A DNA stretch of 64,000 nt from DAORHV01 sp964458645 (GCA_964458645.1 CAYWJU010000003.1:1-64000), one strand, 5' to 3'. Counted from the stretch's first letter, positions 1 through 9,063 are shown. Numbers and translations: made by a program. Notes: generated by a model from the letters alone, not told the origin.

Positions 1-10
1 GCGTCGCCGG

Positions 11-2134
11 GTGACGTCACCGAGAGCGCCGAGTCTGGAGTCGATGACCTTGCTTGCCCATCAGCAGGAATCCTTCGACATCCTCAGGGTGCATGCACAG
101 CAAGGCGGCTTGTGCCTCGTCCTGGGCGAACCCGGAACCGGCAAGACGGCGATTGTGGAAGGCTTGGCCCAACGCATCGTGCAAGGCGATGTACCCGACA
201 GCCTGAAGAACAAGCGCGTGCTCAGTTTGGACTTGGGCGCGCTGATCGCGGGAACCAAATTCCGCGGCGAGTTCGAGGACCGTCTGAAGGCGCTCTTAAA
301 GGAGATCGACGAAGCCAGCGGCCAGATCATTCTGTTCATCGATGAAATGCACACTATCGTTGGTGCAGGCTCAGCCGAAGGTTCCACCGATGCCGGAAAT
401 TTGCTGAAGCCCGCTCTTGCCCGCGGTCAGCTGCATGCCATCGGCGCCACGACCATCCGCGAATATCGCCTGCACATTGAAAAGGACCCCGCCCTGGAAC
501 GCCGCTTCCAGCCGGTACCTGTCTACGAGCCGAGTGCCGAAGACACACTCTCCATTCTGCGCGGCATTAAGGAGAAGTACGAAGTGCACCACGGTGTGCG
601 CATCCGCGACGAGGCACTCGTGGCCGCGGTGGAGCTGAGCCAACGCTACATCGCCGACCGCTTCCTGCCGGACAAGGCAATCGACTTGGTCGACGAAGCC
701 ACCAGCGGACTGAAGCTGGAAGTGGAGAGCAAGCCCACCGAACTCGACCAGCTGGAGCGAAAGTACCGCAACTTGCAGATCGAGCAGGCCGCACTGAAGA
801 AGGAGAAGGACGCCGACAGCAAGGAGCGCCTGAAGAAAATCGAGAAGCAGGTCGCCGACATGCAGGAGAGTATCCGCAGCATTGAAACGCGCTGGAAATC
901 CGAAAAACAGACGCACAACAAGCTGAAGGAAGTGAAAACGAACATCGACAAGTTGAAGATGGAGCAGGAGCGCGCCGAGCGCGCCGGAGACTTCGAGCGC
1001 GCTGCGGGCATTAAGCACGGCGAACTGCCGCAGCTGGAAGCCGAACTGAAAAAAGTGGAAAAGGCGCTGCAGAAGGCGGCCGACGGCACCACACTGCTCA
1101 AGGAAGAAGTCACCGCCGAGGACATCGCCAAAGTCGTGAGTCGCTGGACGGGCATCCCGGTCACCCGGATGCTGGAAAGCGAAACACAGAAGCTGAAGGC
1201 GTTGGAATCCGAGCTGCACAAGCGCGTCATCGGACAAGACGAAGCAGTGAAGGCAGTGAGCAACGCGGTGCGCCGCTCGCGTTCCGGCATCGGCGACGAA
1301 GCTCGGCCCATCGGCAGCTTTATCTTCATGGGTCCGACCGGTGTCGGCAAAACCGAACTCGCCAAGGCGTTGGCCGAGTACTTGTTCAGCGACGAACGTG
1401 CGCTCATCCGCATCGACATGTCCGAGTACATGGAGAAATTCTCGGTGCAGCGGCTCATCGGCTCCCCTCCCGGTTACGTCGGCCACGAGGAAGGCGGCCA
1501 GTTGACCGAAGCTGTGCGCCGCAGGCCGTACTCGGTGCTGCTGTTCGATGAAATCGAGAAAGCCCACCCCGACGTGTTTAACATCCTGCTGCAGATTTTG
1601 GACGACGGCCGCCTTACCGACAGCAAAGGCCGCACCGTAAACTTCACGAATACGATCGTGATTCTCACCACCAACATCGCCTCGGACAAAATCCAGGAAA
1701 TGATGGGTGAATCCGAAAAGAAGGCCAAAGAAAAGCGCTCGAAGATCGAGAGCGAGGTCGGTTCCATTCTGGAAAAAGAATCGATTTTCGCCGAACTGAA
1801 GAAATACTTCCGTCCGGAATTCATCAACCGCATCGACGACGTGATCATCTTCGAGCCGCTGCGCCGCGAGCAGATCCGCAGCATCGTGGACGTGCAGCTG
1901 GGTAGCGTGCTCAAGCGCCTGGCAGACAAGGGAATCACTGTGAAAGTCTCCGATGCGGCCAAGGATTGGCTGGGCGACAACGGTTACGACGCGGCCTACG
2001 GCGCCCGTCCGCTGAAGCGCTTGATCCAGTCCGACCTGCTGGACCCGCTGGCGATGAAGCTGATCGATGCCACCAAAAAGGACAAACCGTCGTACACGGT
2101 GGACGCAAAAGGCGGCGGCATCGTGATTGCGTAA
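11..2134 (+). CDS. clpB: ATP-dependent disaggregase ClpB, 5' end chimeric or incomplete
   Basis: Cytoplasmic AAA+ disaggregase that rescues aggregated proteins with DnaK. The P-loop GEPGTGKT is followed by typical ClpB NBD1 sequence, arginine fingers, a middle coiled coil (about residues 235-360, containing GDFERAAGIKHGELP), a second Walker A (GPTGVGKTELAKAL), Walker B LLFDEIEKAHPDVF and the C-terminal D2-small domain. The family is usually about 860 residues; the ClpN domain and most of the NBD1 lead-in are absent. The roughly 38 residues before the P-loop do not read as ClpB but resemble the lead-in of TniB/ExeA-type transposon ATPases (HQQESFDILRVHAQQGGLCL). The frame is open to the left edge, so the listed GTG start is arbitrary. 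ClpB identity is certain; the 5' end is either a recombination product or a mis-join. Confidence 0.9.
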   Translation: MTSPRAPSLESMTLLAHQQESFDILRVHAQQGGLCLVLGEPGTGKTAIVEGLAQRIVQGDVPDSLKNKRVLSLDLGALIAGTKFRGEFEDRLKALLKEIDEASGQIILFIDEMHTIVGAGSAEGSTDAGNLLKPALARGQLHAIGATTIREYRLHIEKDPALERRFQPVPVYEPSAEDTLSILRGIKEKYEVHHGVRIRDEALVAAVELSQRYIADRFLPDKAIDLVDEATSGLKLEVESKPTELDQLERKYRNLQIEQAALKKEKDADSKERLKKIEKQVADMQESIRSIETRWKSEKQTHNKLKEVKTNIDKLKMEQERAERAGDFERAAGIKHGELPQLEAELKKVEKALQKAADGTTLLKEEVTAEDIAKVVSRWTGIPVTRMLESETQKLKALESELHKRVIGQDEAVKAVSNAVRRSRSGIGDEARPIGSFIFMGPTGVGKTELAKALAEYLFSDERALIRIDMSEYMEKFSVQRLIGSPPGYVGHEEGGQLTEAVRRRPYSVLLFDEIEKAHPDVFNILLQILDDGRLTDSKGRTVNFTNTIVILTTNIASDKIQEMMGESEKKAKEKRSKIESEVGSILEKESIFAELKKYFRPEFINRIDDVIIFEPLRREQIRSIVDVQLGSVLKRLADKGITVKVSDAAKDWLGDNGYDAAYGARPLKRLIQSDLLDPLAMKLIDATKKDKPSYTVDAKGGGIVIA

Positions 2135-2171
2135 ATTCGCACATGCGAACCCGATGAATCAGGATCGCAAT

Positions 2172-2471
2172 CTAGAAGCCAAACATGCCGAGCGACTCCT
2201 TGAGCAAGATGATGCCGATGACGAGATTCACGACTCCGGGGGCAATGTCTGGCGTAGTTTTGCGGAGGTGCCCCACGCCCGCGACAATACTCCATACCGC
2301 AAGCACTGCGACGATGCAGAGCAATGCAATTCCTTCAAGCATGCCACTATTGGCCGCGCCATTGGCTGCACTTTGCTTATACACAATCCATTCCAAGATT
2401 TGCATGCCGACATACCGTACAAGTACCGCTAGTACGGCAGGGGTATATTTCGGATGAATGCAGGAAAGCAT
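2172..2471 (-). CDS. small membrane protein of unknown function
   Basis: 99 residues with three hydrophobic stretches (about 10-30, 44-64 and 78-95) and a charged loop GHLRKTTPD between the last two, so probably a three-pass inner-membrane protein. I recognise no family. Support for the gene is the promoter: an extended -10 (TGG-TAGCAT, 2484-2479 on the minus strand) ends seven bases before the ATG, the arrangement seen at many genes in this window, which would give a leaderless transcript. It converges on clpB. Confidence 0.6.
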   Translation of the reverse strand: MLSCIHPKYTPAVLAVLVRYVGMQILEWIVYKQSAANGAANSGMLEGIALLCIVAVLAVWSIVAGVGHLRKTTPDIAPGVVNLVIGIILLKESLGMFGF

Positions 2472-2478
2472 GGCCGCA

Positions 2479-2484
2479 ATGCTA
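2479..2484 (-). promoter_or_regulatory. -10 element for the small membrane protein
   Basis: TAGCAT preceded by TGG on the minus strand, seven bases before the ATG at 2471; predicts a leaderless mRNA. Confidence 0.45.
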
Positions 2485-2562
2485 CCAGCAACATATTCAT
2501 GAACAAGATGTACGTGTCATGGATGTCATGACGTAGCGCGATCGTGACATGTTGCACACGGC

Positions 2563-2584
2563 AACAGCCGGTTTCCCGGCTGTT
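2563..2584. terminator. hairpin after the SLH-cupredoxin gene
   Basis: Perfect 9-bp stem AACAGCCGG/CCGGCTGTT with a four-base loop. It lies downstream of the minus-strand gene ending at 2608; a pyrimidine tract (CTTTCTCC) follows only on the plus side, so its use as an intrinsic terminator on the minus strand is uncertain. Confidence 0.4.
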
Positions 2585-2607
2585 CTTTCTCCTCAATGCT
2601 CACCTGC

Positions 2608-3708
2608 TTACTCCTGCACGGTCACCGTACCCATGTTCTGGCTGCTGACCTTGTTGTAGAACGACCAGCTGCCTGTCTTGGTGAACTTGAACGTGTACAT
2701 GCCGCCCTTGGCGACGCTCACGCCGGCATCGAAGCCGGAGTAGTCATTGGCCTGCTGAGCATCGCTCTTCACCCACATGGCGGCATTCGACTCGTTGCGG
2801 AACGTGACGGACTCGCCGGACTTGATGATGGTGTTCGACGGCGAAAATCCGGCATCGGTATAGGTCACCACATGCGGCTCACTGATGGCGGAGGAAGACG
2901 AGGATGTGCTTGTGGCACCCGATGTGCTGCTGGAGTGATTATCGTTCTTGGCAGACGAGCTGCTGGAATGCGACTCCATTGCAGCCCCTGCCGATGACGA
3001 TGTGGAATGAATGCCGGGCTCCTGGGGATGCAATTTCTCGCCGCGATCGCCGTACTCGGACCATGCGGTCATGGCCATTTTCACCGTTTCGGCACGGTTC
3101 ACGGGGCTGCCGGGGCGGAAGGTGTACTTCAGCTCTCCATTGGCTTTCTTGTCGCCGGAAATAACGCCGTCTCGCGTCAATCCGGCAATGGCGTAGGCAT
3201 GAGCCGTGTCATCGCTGACATCGGTGTAGTGCTCGTCTTCCATCGAGCCTTTCTCCACATCGAAGGCATCGGCGATAATTAATGCGACTTCTGCGCGAGT
3301 GGCGGGACGGTCGATGGGTTGCGCATCTCCCTCGGTCGACACGAACTTGTGCTCGGTGCCGATTTGCATGTACTTCGAAGCCCAGTGATCGGGGTACATC
3401 TCGGACTTGGCATACTCCTCTACCGGGTATCCGGCCGCTTCCACGGCGATTTTCATCGCCTGCGCGTAGGTAACGTTGTCGGCAGGGCCGTAGTATCCGG
3501 TGAATTCACCCTCGGTATTCTTGTAACCGCTGACAACGCCCGCCAGCACCGCCACCTCCAGATCCGCTGCGTACCACGCATCCGACGGAACGTCTTGGAA
3601 CACAATAGACTGACCATCCACCGTCACTGCAAGCGGAGCGGCAATCGCAGCTGCCAACGTGGGCAGCAGTACGAATGAGGATGTTGTGATCGCAAGAAGT
3701 CTGCGCAT
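2608..3708 (-). CDS. secreted SLH-domain protein with C-terminal cupredoxin-like domain
   Basis: Exported cell-surface protein of 366 residues. A signal peptide (1-24) is followed by three SLH modules (about 37-95, 103-150, 160-215), the domains that hold proteins to pyruvylated cell-wall polymer beneath an S-layer. A serine-rich linker (about 233-275) leads to a cupredoxin-like beta-sandwich (about 278-366; FSPSNTIIKSGESVTFRNES then GTVTVQ). Plastocyanin-type copper sites need His, Cys, His and Met; the usual first His position reads AMWVKSD, there is no Cys, and the last loop reads FYNKVSSQNMG, so copper binding looks lost. The leader before the ATG is pyrimidine-rich (CACTCTTCCCC) with TACCCT further upstream. 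Divergent from the Tam41-like gene. Confidence 0.85.
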   Translation of the reverse strand: MRRLLAITTSSFVLLPTLAAAIAAPLAVTVDGQSIVFQDVPSDAWYAADLEVAVLAGVVSGYKNTEGEFTGYYGPADNVTYAQAMKIAVEAAGYPVEEYAKSEMYPDHWASKYMQIGTEHKFVSTEGDAQPIDRPATRAEVALIIADAFDVEKGSMEDEHYTDVSDDTAHAYAIAGLTRDGVISGDKKANGELKYTFRPGSPVNRAETVKMAMTAWSEYGDRGEKLHPQEPGIHSTSSSAGAAMESHSSSSSAKNDNHSSSTSGATSTSSSSSAISEPHVVTYTDAGFSPSNTIIKSGESVTFRNESNAAMWVKSDAQQANDYSGFDAGVSVAKGGMYTFKFTKTGSWSFYNKVSSQNMGTVTVQE

Positions 3709-3841
3709 GTGTCGAATGGGGAAGAGTGGTTACAAGGGTACCAGAGCCGCTAGGTCATTCCAACGACTGTCACGCCTGCCAAGGCCTAGATCCGGCATTT
3801 TCTTGATTTTCACCATGGCTTCGTCCATGGTGTGCCGCTCT

Positions 3842-4780
3842 ATGAACAATCGCCTCTCGGTCGACACCGATGCTCTGCTTACGGCATACGACCATGGCCA
3901 ACTGCGGTATGCCGTTGCCTACGGCTCGGGCGCGGTACGACAAGAATCCTACAAGCCGGACGACAAGCGCATGTTGGACATGATCTTGGCGGTCGATGAT
4001 CCGAAAGAATGGCACGCAGGCAATATCGCCGAGCATCCGCAAGACTACTCGCTCCTCAGGCTACTGGGACCACAGGCGGTCTCGGCGGTGCAAGAGTGGG
4101 GTGCCGGCGTGTACTACAATCCGTACGTCCGTTTTGGAGAACATGAAATAAAGTACGGAGTCATTTCGACGCGCAGATTGATCGATGACTTGCTGCACTG
4201 GAACGACCTGTACGCTGCCGGACGCCTGCAAAAACCCGTAGAAGGATTAAGGAGCGACGAGCGTATTGCCAAGGCGCAGCAGAGCAACCTTGCGAGCGCA
4301 GTGGCCGCGGCACGCCTCTTGTTGCCCGAAACGTTTACGGAGCACGAACTGTTCTGCACCATTGCCGGATTGTCGTACGGCGGCGACATCCGCATGGGTG
4401 TTGGAGAACACCCGCACAAAGTGGCGAATATCGTGAACGGGAGCCTGCCGCAGTTTCGCACACTGTATGCGGATGTTCTCGCCCAATCTCCGGAGCTTGC
4501 CCCGCACGATGCCGACTACAGACAAGGTCAACGTGCTGACGTTCGCTCTTTGTTGATTGCACAGCTCCCGAAGAGCGTGAGCGCACAACCGGGTATGCAT
4601 GCTGACGCGGAAGTGACACAGCAACAACAGGCATTGCGCGCGCACCTCGGCACGATTGTTGGCGGCTCGAGTCTGGTGATGACGCTGAAGGGCATTCTTA
4701 CAGCGGGTCCGATTCGTTCGCTGCACTACGTCGCTGCAAAACTCGGCAAACGCTGGAAATCATTCCAGGCCTTCCCTTAG
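3842..4780 (+). CDS. Tam41/MMP37-family phosphatidate cytidylyltransferase
   Basis: Predicted to make CDP-diacylglycerol from phosphatidic acid and CTP at the membrane. The nucleotidyltransferase signature YGSG lies at residues 27-30, followed by the family blocks MLDMILAVDDPKEWH, GAGVYYNPYV, IKYGVIST, DLLHWNDLYAAGRLQKPV and GLSYGGDIRMGVGE, which read almost like mitochondrial Tam41. Length (312 residues) fits. Start chosen at the ATG closest to the conserved N-terminus; an in-frame ATG at 3815 is an alternative and neither has a ribosome binding site. Tam41 is best known from mitochondria, whereas bacteria normally use CdsA. It sits alone, divergent from the SLH gene and upstream of uvrA. 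Confidence 0.85.
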   Translation: MNNRLSVDTDALLTAYDHGQLRYAVAYGSGAVRQESYKPDDKRMLDMILAVDDPKEWHAGNIAEHPQDYSLLRLLGPQAVSAVQEWGAGVYYNPYVRFGEHEIKYGVISTRRLIDDLLHWNDLYAAGRLQKPVEGLRSDERIAKAQQSNLASAVAAARLLLPETFTEHELFCTIAGLSYGGDIRMGVGEHPHKVANIVNGSLPQFRTLYADVLAQSPELAPHDADYRQGQRADVRSLLIAQLPKSVSAQPGMHADAEVTQQQQALRAHLGTIVGGSSLVMTLKGILTAGPIRSLHYVAAKLGKRWKSFQAFP

Positions 4781-4822
4781 CCAAACCTCCCTATGTCCGT
4801 AGACAACGCATGTGAAGTCGTG

Positions 4823-4828
4823 TACACT
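4823..4828 (+). promoter_or_regulatory. uvrA -10 element
   Basis: TACACT ending nine bases before an ATG (4838) that opens a two-codon frame (ATG GTT TAG). This places the likely transcription start about ten bases further on, at the edge of the palindrome at 4840-4855. Confidence 0.5.
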
Positions 4829-4839
4829 CCATCGGCTAT

Positions 4840-4855
4840 GGTTTAGTGCTAAACC
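4840..4855. promoter_or_regulatory. palindromic operator candidate upstream of uvrA
   Basis: GGTTTAG-TG-CTAAACC: perfect seven-base arms separated by two bases, just downstream of the -10 element and 18 bases before the uvrA ATG. A two-base spacer suits a dimeric repressor better than an RNA hairpin. uvrA is commonly LexA-controlled, so this may be the SOS box of this lineage (inference). Confidence 0.5.
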
Positions 4856-4873
4856 ATTCTTCTTTTTTGCTTC

Positions 4874-7786
4874 ATGGATTTCATCAAAGTCAAAGGCGCG
4901 CGCATGCACAACTTGAAAAATGTGGATGTGGACATCCCGCGCAACAAACTCACCGTCATTACCGGATTGTCCGGCTCGGGAAAATCGAGCTTGGCATTCG
5001 ATACCATTTTCGCCGAAGGACAGCGCCGCTACGCCGAGTCGCTTTCCGCATACGCACGCCAGTTCATCTCGCAAATGGAGAAGCCCGAGGTGGACAGTAT
5101 CGAGGGGTTGAGCCCCGCCATTTCCATTGACCAGAAGACCGCCGCGCGCAACCCGCGCTCCACGGTGGGCACCGTGACCGAAATCTACGACTACATGCGT
5201 CTGTTGTGGGCCAAGGTCGGCAAAGTGCACTGTCCCATTACCGGCAAACTGCTCACCAAGCAGTCGTCCACGCAAATCGTGGATATCATTACGAAAATGC
5301 CCGACGGCCGAAAAATCTTCCTGCTGGCACCGCAAGTGCTGGGCCGCAAGGGTGCCCACCAGAAAATCATCGATACCATTAAGCGCGAAGGCTTCGTCCG
5401 CATGCGCATCGACGGCCAAATCGTCACCACGGATGAAGACATTCAGCTGGACCCCAAGAAATCTCACGACATTGAAATCGTGATCGACCGTTTGATCGTG
5501 CGTGATTTTGAGCCGGTCAAAGAAAAGCTGTCGGACGGCACCGAAGTCGAGCAACCCAACCCCAACCGCGTCCGCTTGGCCGACTCGGTGGAACTGGCGC
5601 TGAAGAAGGGCGAAGGCATGCTGTTCGTCATGGATGCCGACGATACGAAAAACGTCGTGAAGTTCAGCGATCGTTTCGTGAACCCGGACTACCCGGAAAT
5701 GAGCATTCCTGCCATTGAGCCGCGCAGCTTCTCGTTTAACTCGCCGCACGGCGCATGCGAAACGTGCCACGGCATCGGCAGCATTTTGCAGGTGGACAAA
5801 GGCTCCATTGTCCCGAACCAAGACCTGACGCTGAACGAAGGCGCCATTCACCCGTGGGCAACGTCCGCCGGCCGCATGAGCTTCATGATGCAAGCTTTGG
5901 AAGCATTGGCAAAAAAACAGAAGTTCTCACTGGATACGCCGTGGAACAAACTGACGCCGGAGGTGCAGCAAGTCGTGCTCTACGGCCACCCCGACAAACT
6001 GGACGTGGAATTCACCAGCGAAAAGTTTGAAGGCCAGTATCAAACCGTGTACGAGGGCGTGATTCCGAACTTGGAACGCCGCCACCGCGAAACCGAAAGC
6101 ACCTACACTCGCAGCCAAATCGAGGGATACATGTTCGAGCTCCCTTGTCCGGACTGCAAAGGAAAGCGCTTGAAGAAGGAAATTCTGGGCGTGACTGTGG
6201 GCGAGAAGAATATCGTGGATGCCACGTCCATGAGCATTACCGGGGCCAAGACGTTCTTCTCGTCGCTGGTTCCCGTCAAAGGCAAAGAGAAGGCTTCCGC
6301 CATGGCGCTCTCCGATTACGAATACACCATCGTGCGCAAAGTCATTACGGAGATCGTCGCACGTCTCACCTTCTTGGAGAACGTGGGACTCAAGTACCTC
6401 ACCCTCAACCGCAGTGCTGCCACGCTGTCCGGCGGCGAAGCGCAGCGCATCCGTTTGGCCACCCAGATCGGCTCCGCGCTGCAGGGCGTGCTGTACGTGC
6501 TAGATGAACCCAGCATCGGACTCCATCAGCGCGACAACAGCAAGTTGATCGCCACCATGAACAACCTGCGCGACATCGGCAACACGGTCATTGTGGTGGA
6601 GCACGACCAGGAGACGATCGAAGCTGCCGACTATTTGCTGGAAATCGGTCCCGGTGCCGGCAAGCACGGCGGCACAATCATCGCCCAGGGCACCCCCGCC
6701 GAACTCATCAAGGTTCCTGAGTCCGTGACGGGCCAGTACCTAAGCGGCAAAAAGAAAATCGTGGTCCCCGACAAGCGCCGCAAAGGAAACGGCAAAGTGG
6801 TGAAGGTGGTGGACGCGCATCATCACAACTTGCAACACGTGACCGTGGAATTGCCACTGGGCTGTTTCATTGGCATTACCGGCGTCTCCGGCTCTGGAAA
6901 GTCGAGCTTGATTCACGGCATTCTGGCGCCCGAATTGCAGCGCATGTTGAACAAGGCGCACAGCAAGGGTCAGGATTTTGAAAAAATCGAAGGTATTCAA
7001 CATTTGGACAAGGCAATCGTCATCGACCAGTCGCCCATCGGCCGCACGCCACGCAGCAACCCCGCCACCTACACCGGCGTGTTCACTGAAGTGCGCGACG
7101 TGTTCGCCGCCACACCCGAAGCCAAGACCCGCGGCTACAAGCCCGGACGCTTCTCGTTCAACGTTTCCGGCGGCCGCTGCGAAGATTGCGAAGGCGACGG
7201 CCTGAAGCGCATTGAAATGCACTTCCTTCCCGACGTGTACGTCATGTGCGAAACCTGCCATGGCCAGCGCTACAACAGGGAAACATTGGAAGTAACCTAC
7301 AAGGGCCGCAACATTGCCGAGGCATTGAACATGACCATTAGCGAGGGCCTCGATTTCTTCGCCGCCTTCCCGTCCATTAAGAACAAACTCCAGACCTTGG
7401 ACGACGTGGGCCTGGGCTATATCCACTTGGGCCAAAGTGCAACCACGCTCTCCGGCGGAGAAGCGCAGCGCATTAAGCTGGCCACCGAGCTGACCAAGCG
7501 CGCCACCGGCAAGACGTTCTACATTCTGGATGAACCCACCACCGGTCTGCACTTCGACGACATCAATCGCCTGCTGGACGTGCTCCAGCGTTTGGTGGAA
7601 AAGGGCAACACCGTGCTCGTGATCGAGCACAACCTGGACGTGGTGAAGTCGGTCGATCACATTGTGGATATCGGTCCCGACGGCGGCGACGGCGGCGGAC
7701 GCGTTGTGGCCCAGGGAACACCTGAGCAGGTCGCTAAAGTCGCAGAGAGCTACACCGGGCAGTATCTGAAGAAGATGCTTCAGTAG
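4874..7786 (+). CDS. uvrA: excinuclease ABC subunit A
   Basis: Damage-recognition ATPase of nucleotide-excision repair, partner of UvrB. Length of 970 residues is typical. Two ABC modules are visible: Walker A GLSGSGKS (31-38) and GVSGSGKSS (near 670), ABC signature LSGGEAQRI twice, and Walker B VLDEPSIGL and ILDEPTTGL. Zinc-binding pairs are present (CETCHGIG, CPDCKGKR in module 1; CEDCEGDG and CETCHGQR in module 2). The leader is pyrimidine-rich (CATTCTTCTTTTTTGCTTC) without a Shine-Dalgarno sequence and follows a promoter with a palindrome, suggesting SOS-type control. Confidence 0.98.
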   Translation: MDFIKVKGARMHNLKNVDVDIPRNKLTVITGLSGSGKSSLAFDTIFAEGQRRYAESLSAYARQFISQMEKPEVDSIEGLSPAISIDQKTAARNPRSTVGTVTEIYDYMRLLWAKVGKVHCPITGKLLTKQSSTQIVDIITKMPDGRKIFLLAPQVLGRKGAHQKIIDTIKREGFVRMRIDGQIVTTDEDIQLDPKKSHDIEIVIDRLIVRDFEPVKEKLSDGTEVEQPNPNRVRLADSVELALKKGEGMLFVMDADDTKNVVKFSDRFVNPDYPEMSIPAIEPRSFSFNSPHGACETCHGIGSILQVDKGSIVPNQDLTLNEGAIHPWATSAGRMSFMMQALEALAKKQKFSLDTPWNKLTPEVQQVVLYGHPDKLDVEFTSEKFEGQYQTVYEGVIPNLERRHRETESTYTRSQIEGYMFELPCPDCKGKRLKKEILGVTVGEKNIVDATSMSITGAKTFFSSLVPVKGKEKASAMALSDYEYTIVRKVITEIVARLTFLENVGLKYLTLNRSAATLSGGEAQRIRLATQIGSALQGVLYVLDEPSIGLHQRDNSKLIATMNNLRDIGNTVIVVEHDQETIEAADYLLEIGPGAGKHGGTIIAQGTPAELIKVPESVTGQYLSGKKKIVVPDKRRKGNGKVVKVVDAHHHNLQHVTVELPLGCFIGITGVSGSGKSSLIHGILAPELQRMLNKAHSKGQDFEKIEGIQHLDKAIVIDQSPIGRTPRSNPATYTGVFTEVRDVFAATPEAKTRGYKPGRFSFNVSGGRCEDCEGDGLKRIEMHFLPDVYVMCETCHGQRYNRETLEVTYKGRNIAEALNMTISEGLDFFAAFPSIKNKLQTLDDVGLGYIHLGQSATTLSGGEAQRIKLATELTKRATGKTFYILDEPTTGLHFDDINRLLDVLQRLVEKGNTVLVIEHNLDVVKSVDHIVDIGPDGGDGGGRVVAQGTPEQVAKVAESYTGQYLKKMLQ

Positions 7787-7789
7787 AGA

Positions 7790-7880
7790 GGAAGACGATG
7801 AATCTGAAGAGTCCGACGATGCCGAGGAACGCTCCTCGGTTTCTTCGGTTACCTCGGATTCTTCGGACTCCTCCGGTTTC
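7790..7880. repeat. imperfect inverted repeat of GAN/TCN-rich triplets after uvrA
   Basis: Purine-rich arm (GAAGAGTCCGACGATGCCGAGGA) against a pyrimidine-rich arm around the core CCGAGGA-ACGC-TCCTCGG. The segment TCGGATTCTTCGGA (7854-7867) recurs at 10873-10886 in a similar intergenic element. May act as a terminator or be a dispersed repeat; no gene is seen here. Confidence 0.4.
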
Positions 7881-7944
7881 GATGGCTTGCCTCAGCGCTT
7901 GTTTGTGGTAGCGTATGCACCAATTCTTTTCCCTTCCTTCTTCC

Positions 7945-9036
7945 ATGCGACGTTTTCTTTCTTTGGCTCTTGCGGCCGCCATGCTTGCCGGTCCGGCCAG
8001 CGCACTCGCCGAGTTCACGACGCCTGCCGAGTTACTGGGCGCCATTGAAACACAGGCACGCCCGCAGTCCTTCTCGGCAACCATAAAGGGTCACAAAGAC
8101 ACGACCTGGTTTACGGTATGGGTCAACGGCTCCTCTGAGGGCGTACAGTCCGACCTGATGCACGCCAAACTGAAGACCAAGATGACCGTGGATATCGTCC
8201 AAGGCGACATGAAGGTCCGCCTAAAGGGCCAGATCGTTATGAAGGACGGCTCGGTGTACGCCAAGCTCGACAGCATCGATGGCGCCTACAATGACGAGTT
8301 CATGTCGTTTTCTGCCTTGTTCGGACAAAAGCTGTGGCTAAAAATCCCGATGGACGAAGCCATGATGGAAATGCAGGCAGCCATGCTGGGCATGGACTCC
8401 TCCATGACTGCCGACCAGCGTAACGACATGTTCACCCTTGAACACACGTTGTTCAAGGCCGGCCACAAATACACGCTCAAAATGCAGCCGGAGTTCATGG
8501 ACCAATTCACGCAGACCTTGCGCGATGAACTGGGTGCCCAGAGCATCGATTCCGATGATTTCTTTCCGTTCCGCGAGCTGGCCAACGACAATGCCGACTT
8601 CGTTGTAACGGTCGACACCAACGTCCAGGACAAGTTCCTGGACAGCAAGTTCACGTTCAGCTGGAAGGCTGGCGATACGGAAATCAGCGCCAATGGAACG
8701 TCGCAGGTGCAGTCCGGCGGAGTAGCAGTCGAGACACCCAAGAACTTCTGGACACTCGACGACCTGACCAAGCACTTCGAGAAATTGAGCGGCATGCCGA
8801 GCACCGACGATATGATACTTCCGATCGATGAAACCGACGGCATGTACGACGAGTACAGCCCCGAGGATGAAATGGGTGCCACCGACGAGTGGTGGCAGCC
8901 TTCCACGGACGGCGAAACGCAATACTACAGCGACGACTGCTGGAACCCGGACCTGGCGCCGTTGAAGAAACTGCAGATGCAGCGCACCGGCGAGTGCCCC
9001 GTTGAAGACATCAACAACCGCACGTACCGCAACTAA
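7945..9036 (+). CDS. secreted or lipid-anchored protein of unknown function
   Basis: 363 residues beginning with a clear signal peptide (MRRFLSLALAAAMLAGPASALA). The rest is soluble and acidic, with a long beta-rich stretch resembling LolA/LppX-like proteins only in style (KVRLKGQIVMKDGSVYAKLD), an Asp/Glu-rich segment near residues 285-325 and a Cys pair near the C-terminus. I do not recognise a family. The start at 7945 is preferred over the in-frame ATG at 7915 because it is preceded by the pyrimidine-rich leader (CTTTTCCCTTCCTTCTTCC) found before other exported proteins here. A strong intrinsic terminator follows. Confidence 0.75.
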   Translation: MRRFLSLALAAAMLAGPASALAEFTTPAELLGAIETQARPQSFSATIKGHKDTTWFTVWVNGSSEGVQSDLMHAKLKTKMTVDIVQGDMKVRLKGQIVMKDGSVYAKLDSIDGAYNDEFMSFSALFGQKLWLKIPMDEAMMEMQAAMLGMDSSMTADQRNDMFTLEHTLFKAGHKYTLKMQPEFMDQFTQTLRDELGAQSIDSDDFFPFRELANDNADFVVTVDTNVQDKFLDSKFTFSWKAGDTEISANGTSQVQSGGVAVETPKNFWTLDDLTKHFEKLSGMPSTDDMILPIDETDGMYDEYSPEDEMGATDEWWQPSTDGETQYYSDDCWNPDLAPLKKLQMQRTGECPVEDINNRTYRN

Positions 9037-9063
9037 GCCAGGCGAACCACAGAGTGACTGAAG

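Noticed and set aside
371..1567. Long minus-strand open frames opposite clpB, uvrA, ileS and other GC-rich genes
   Set aside because: They are antisense shadows of strongly conserved genes, with low-complexity composition and no promoter or homology.
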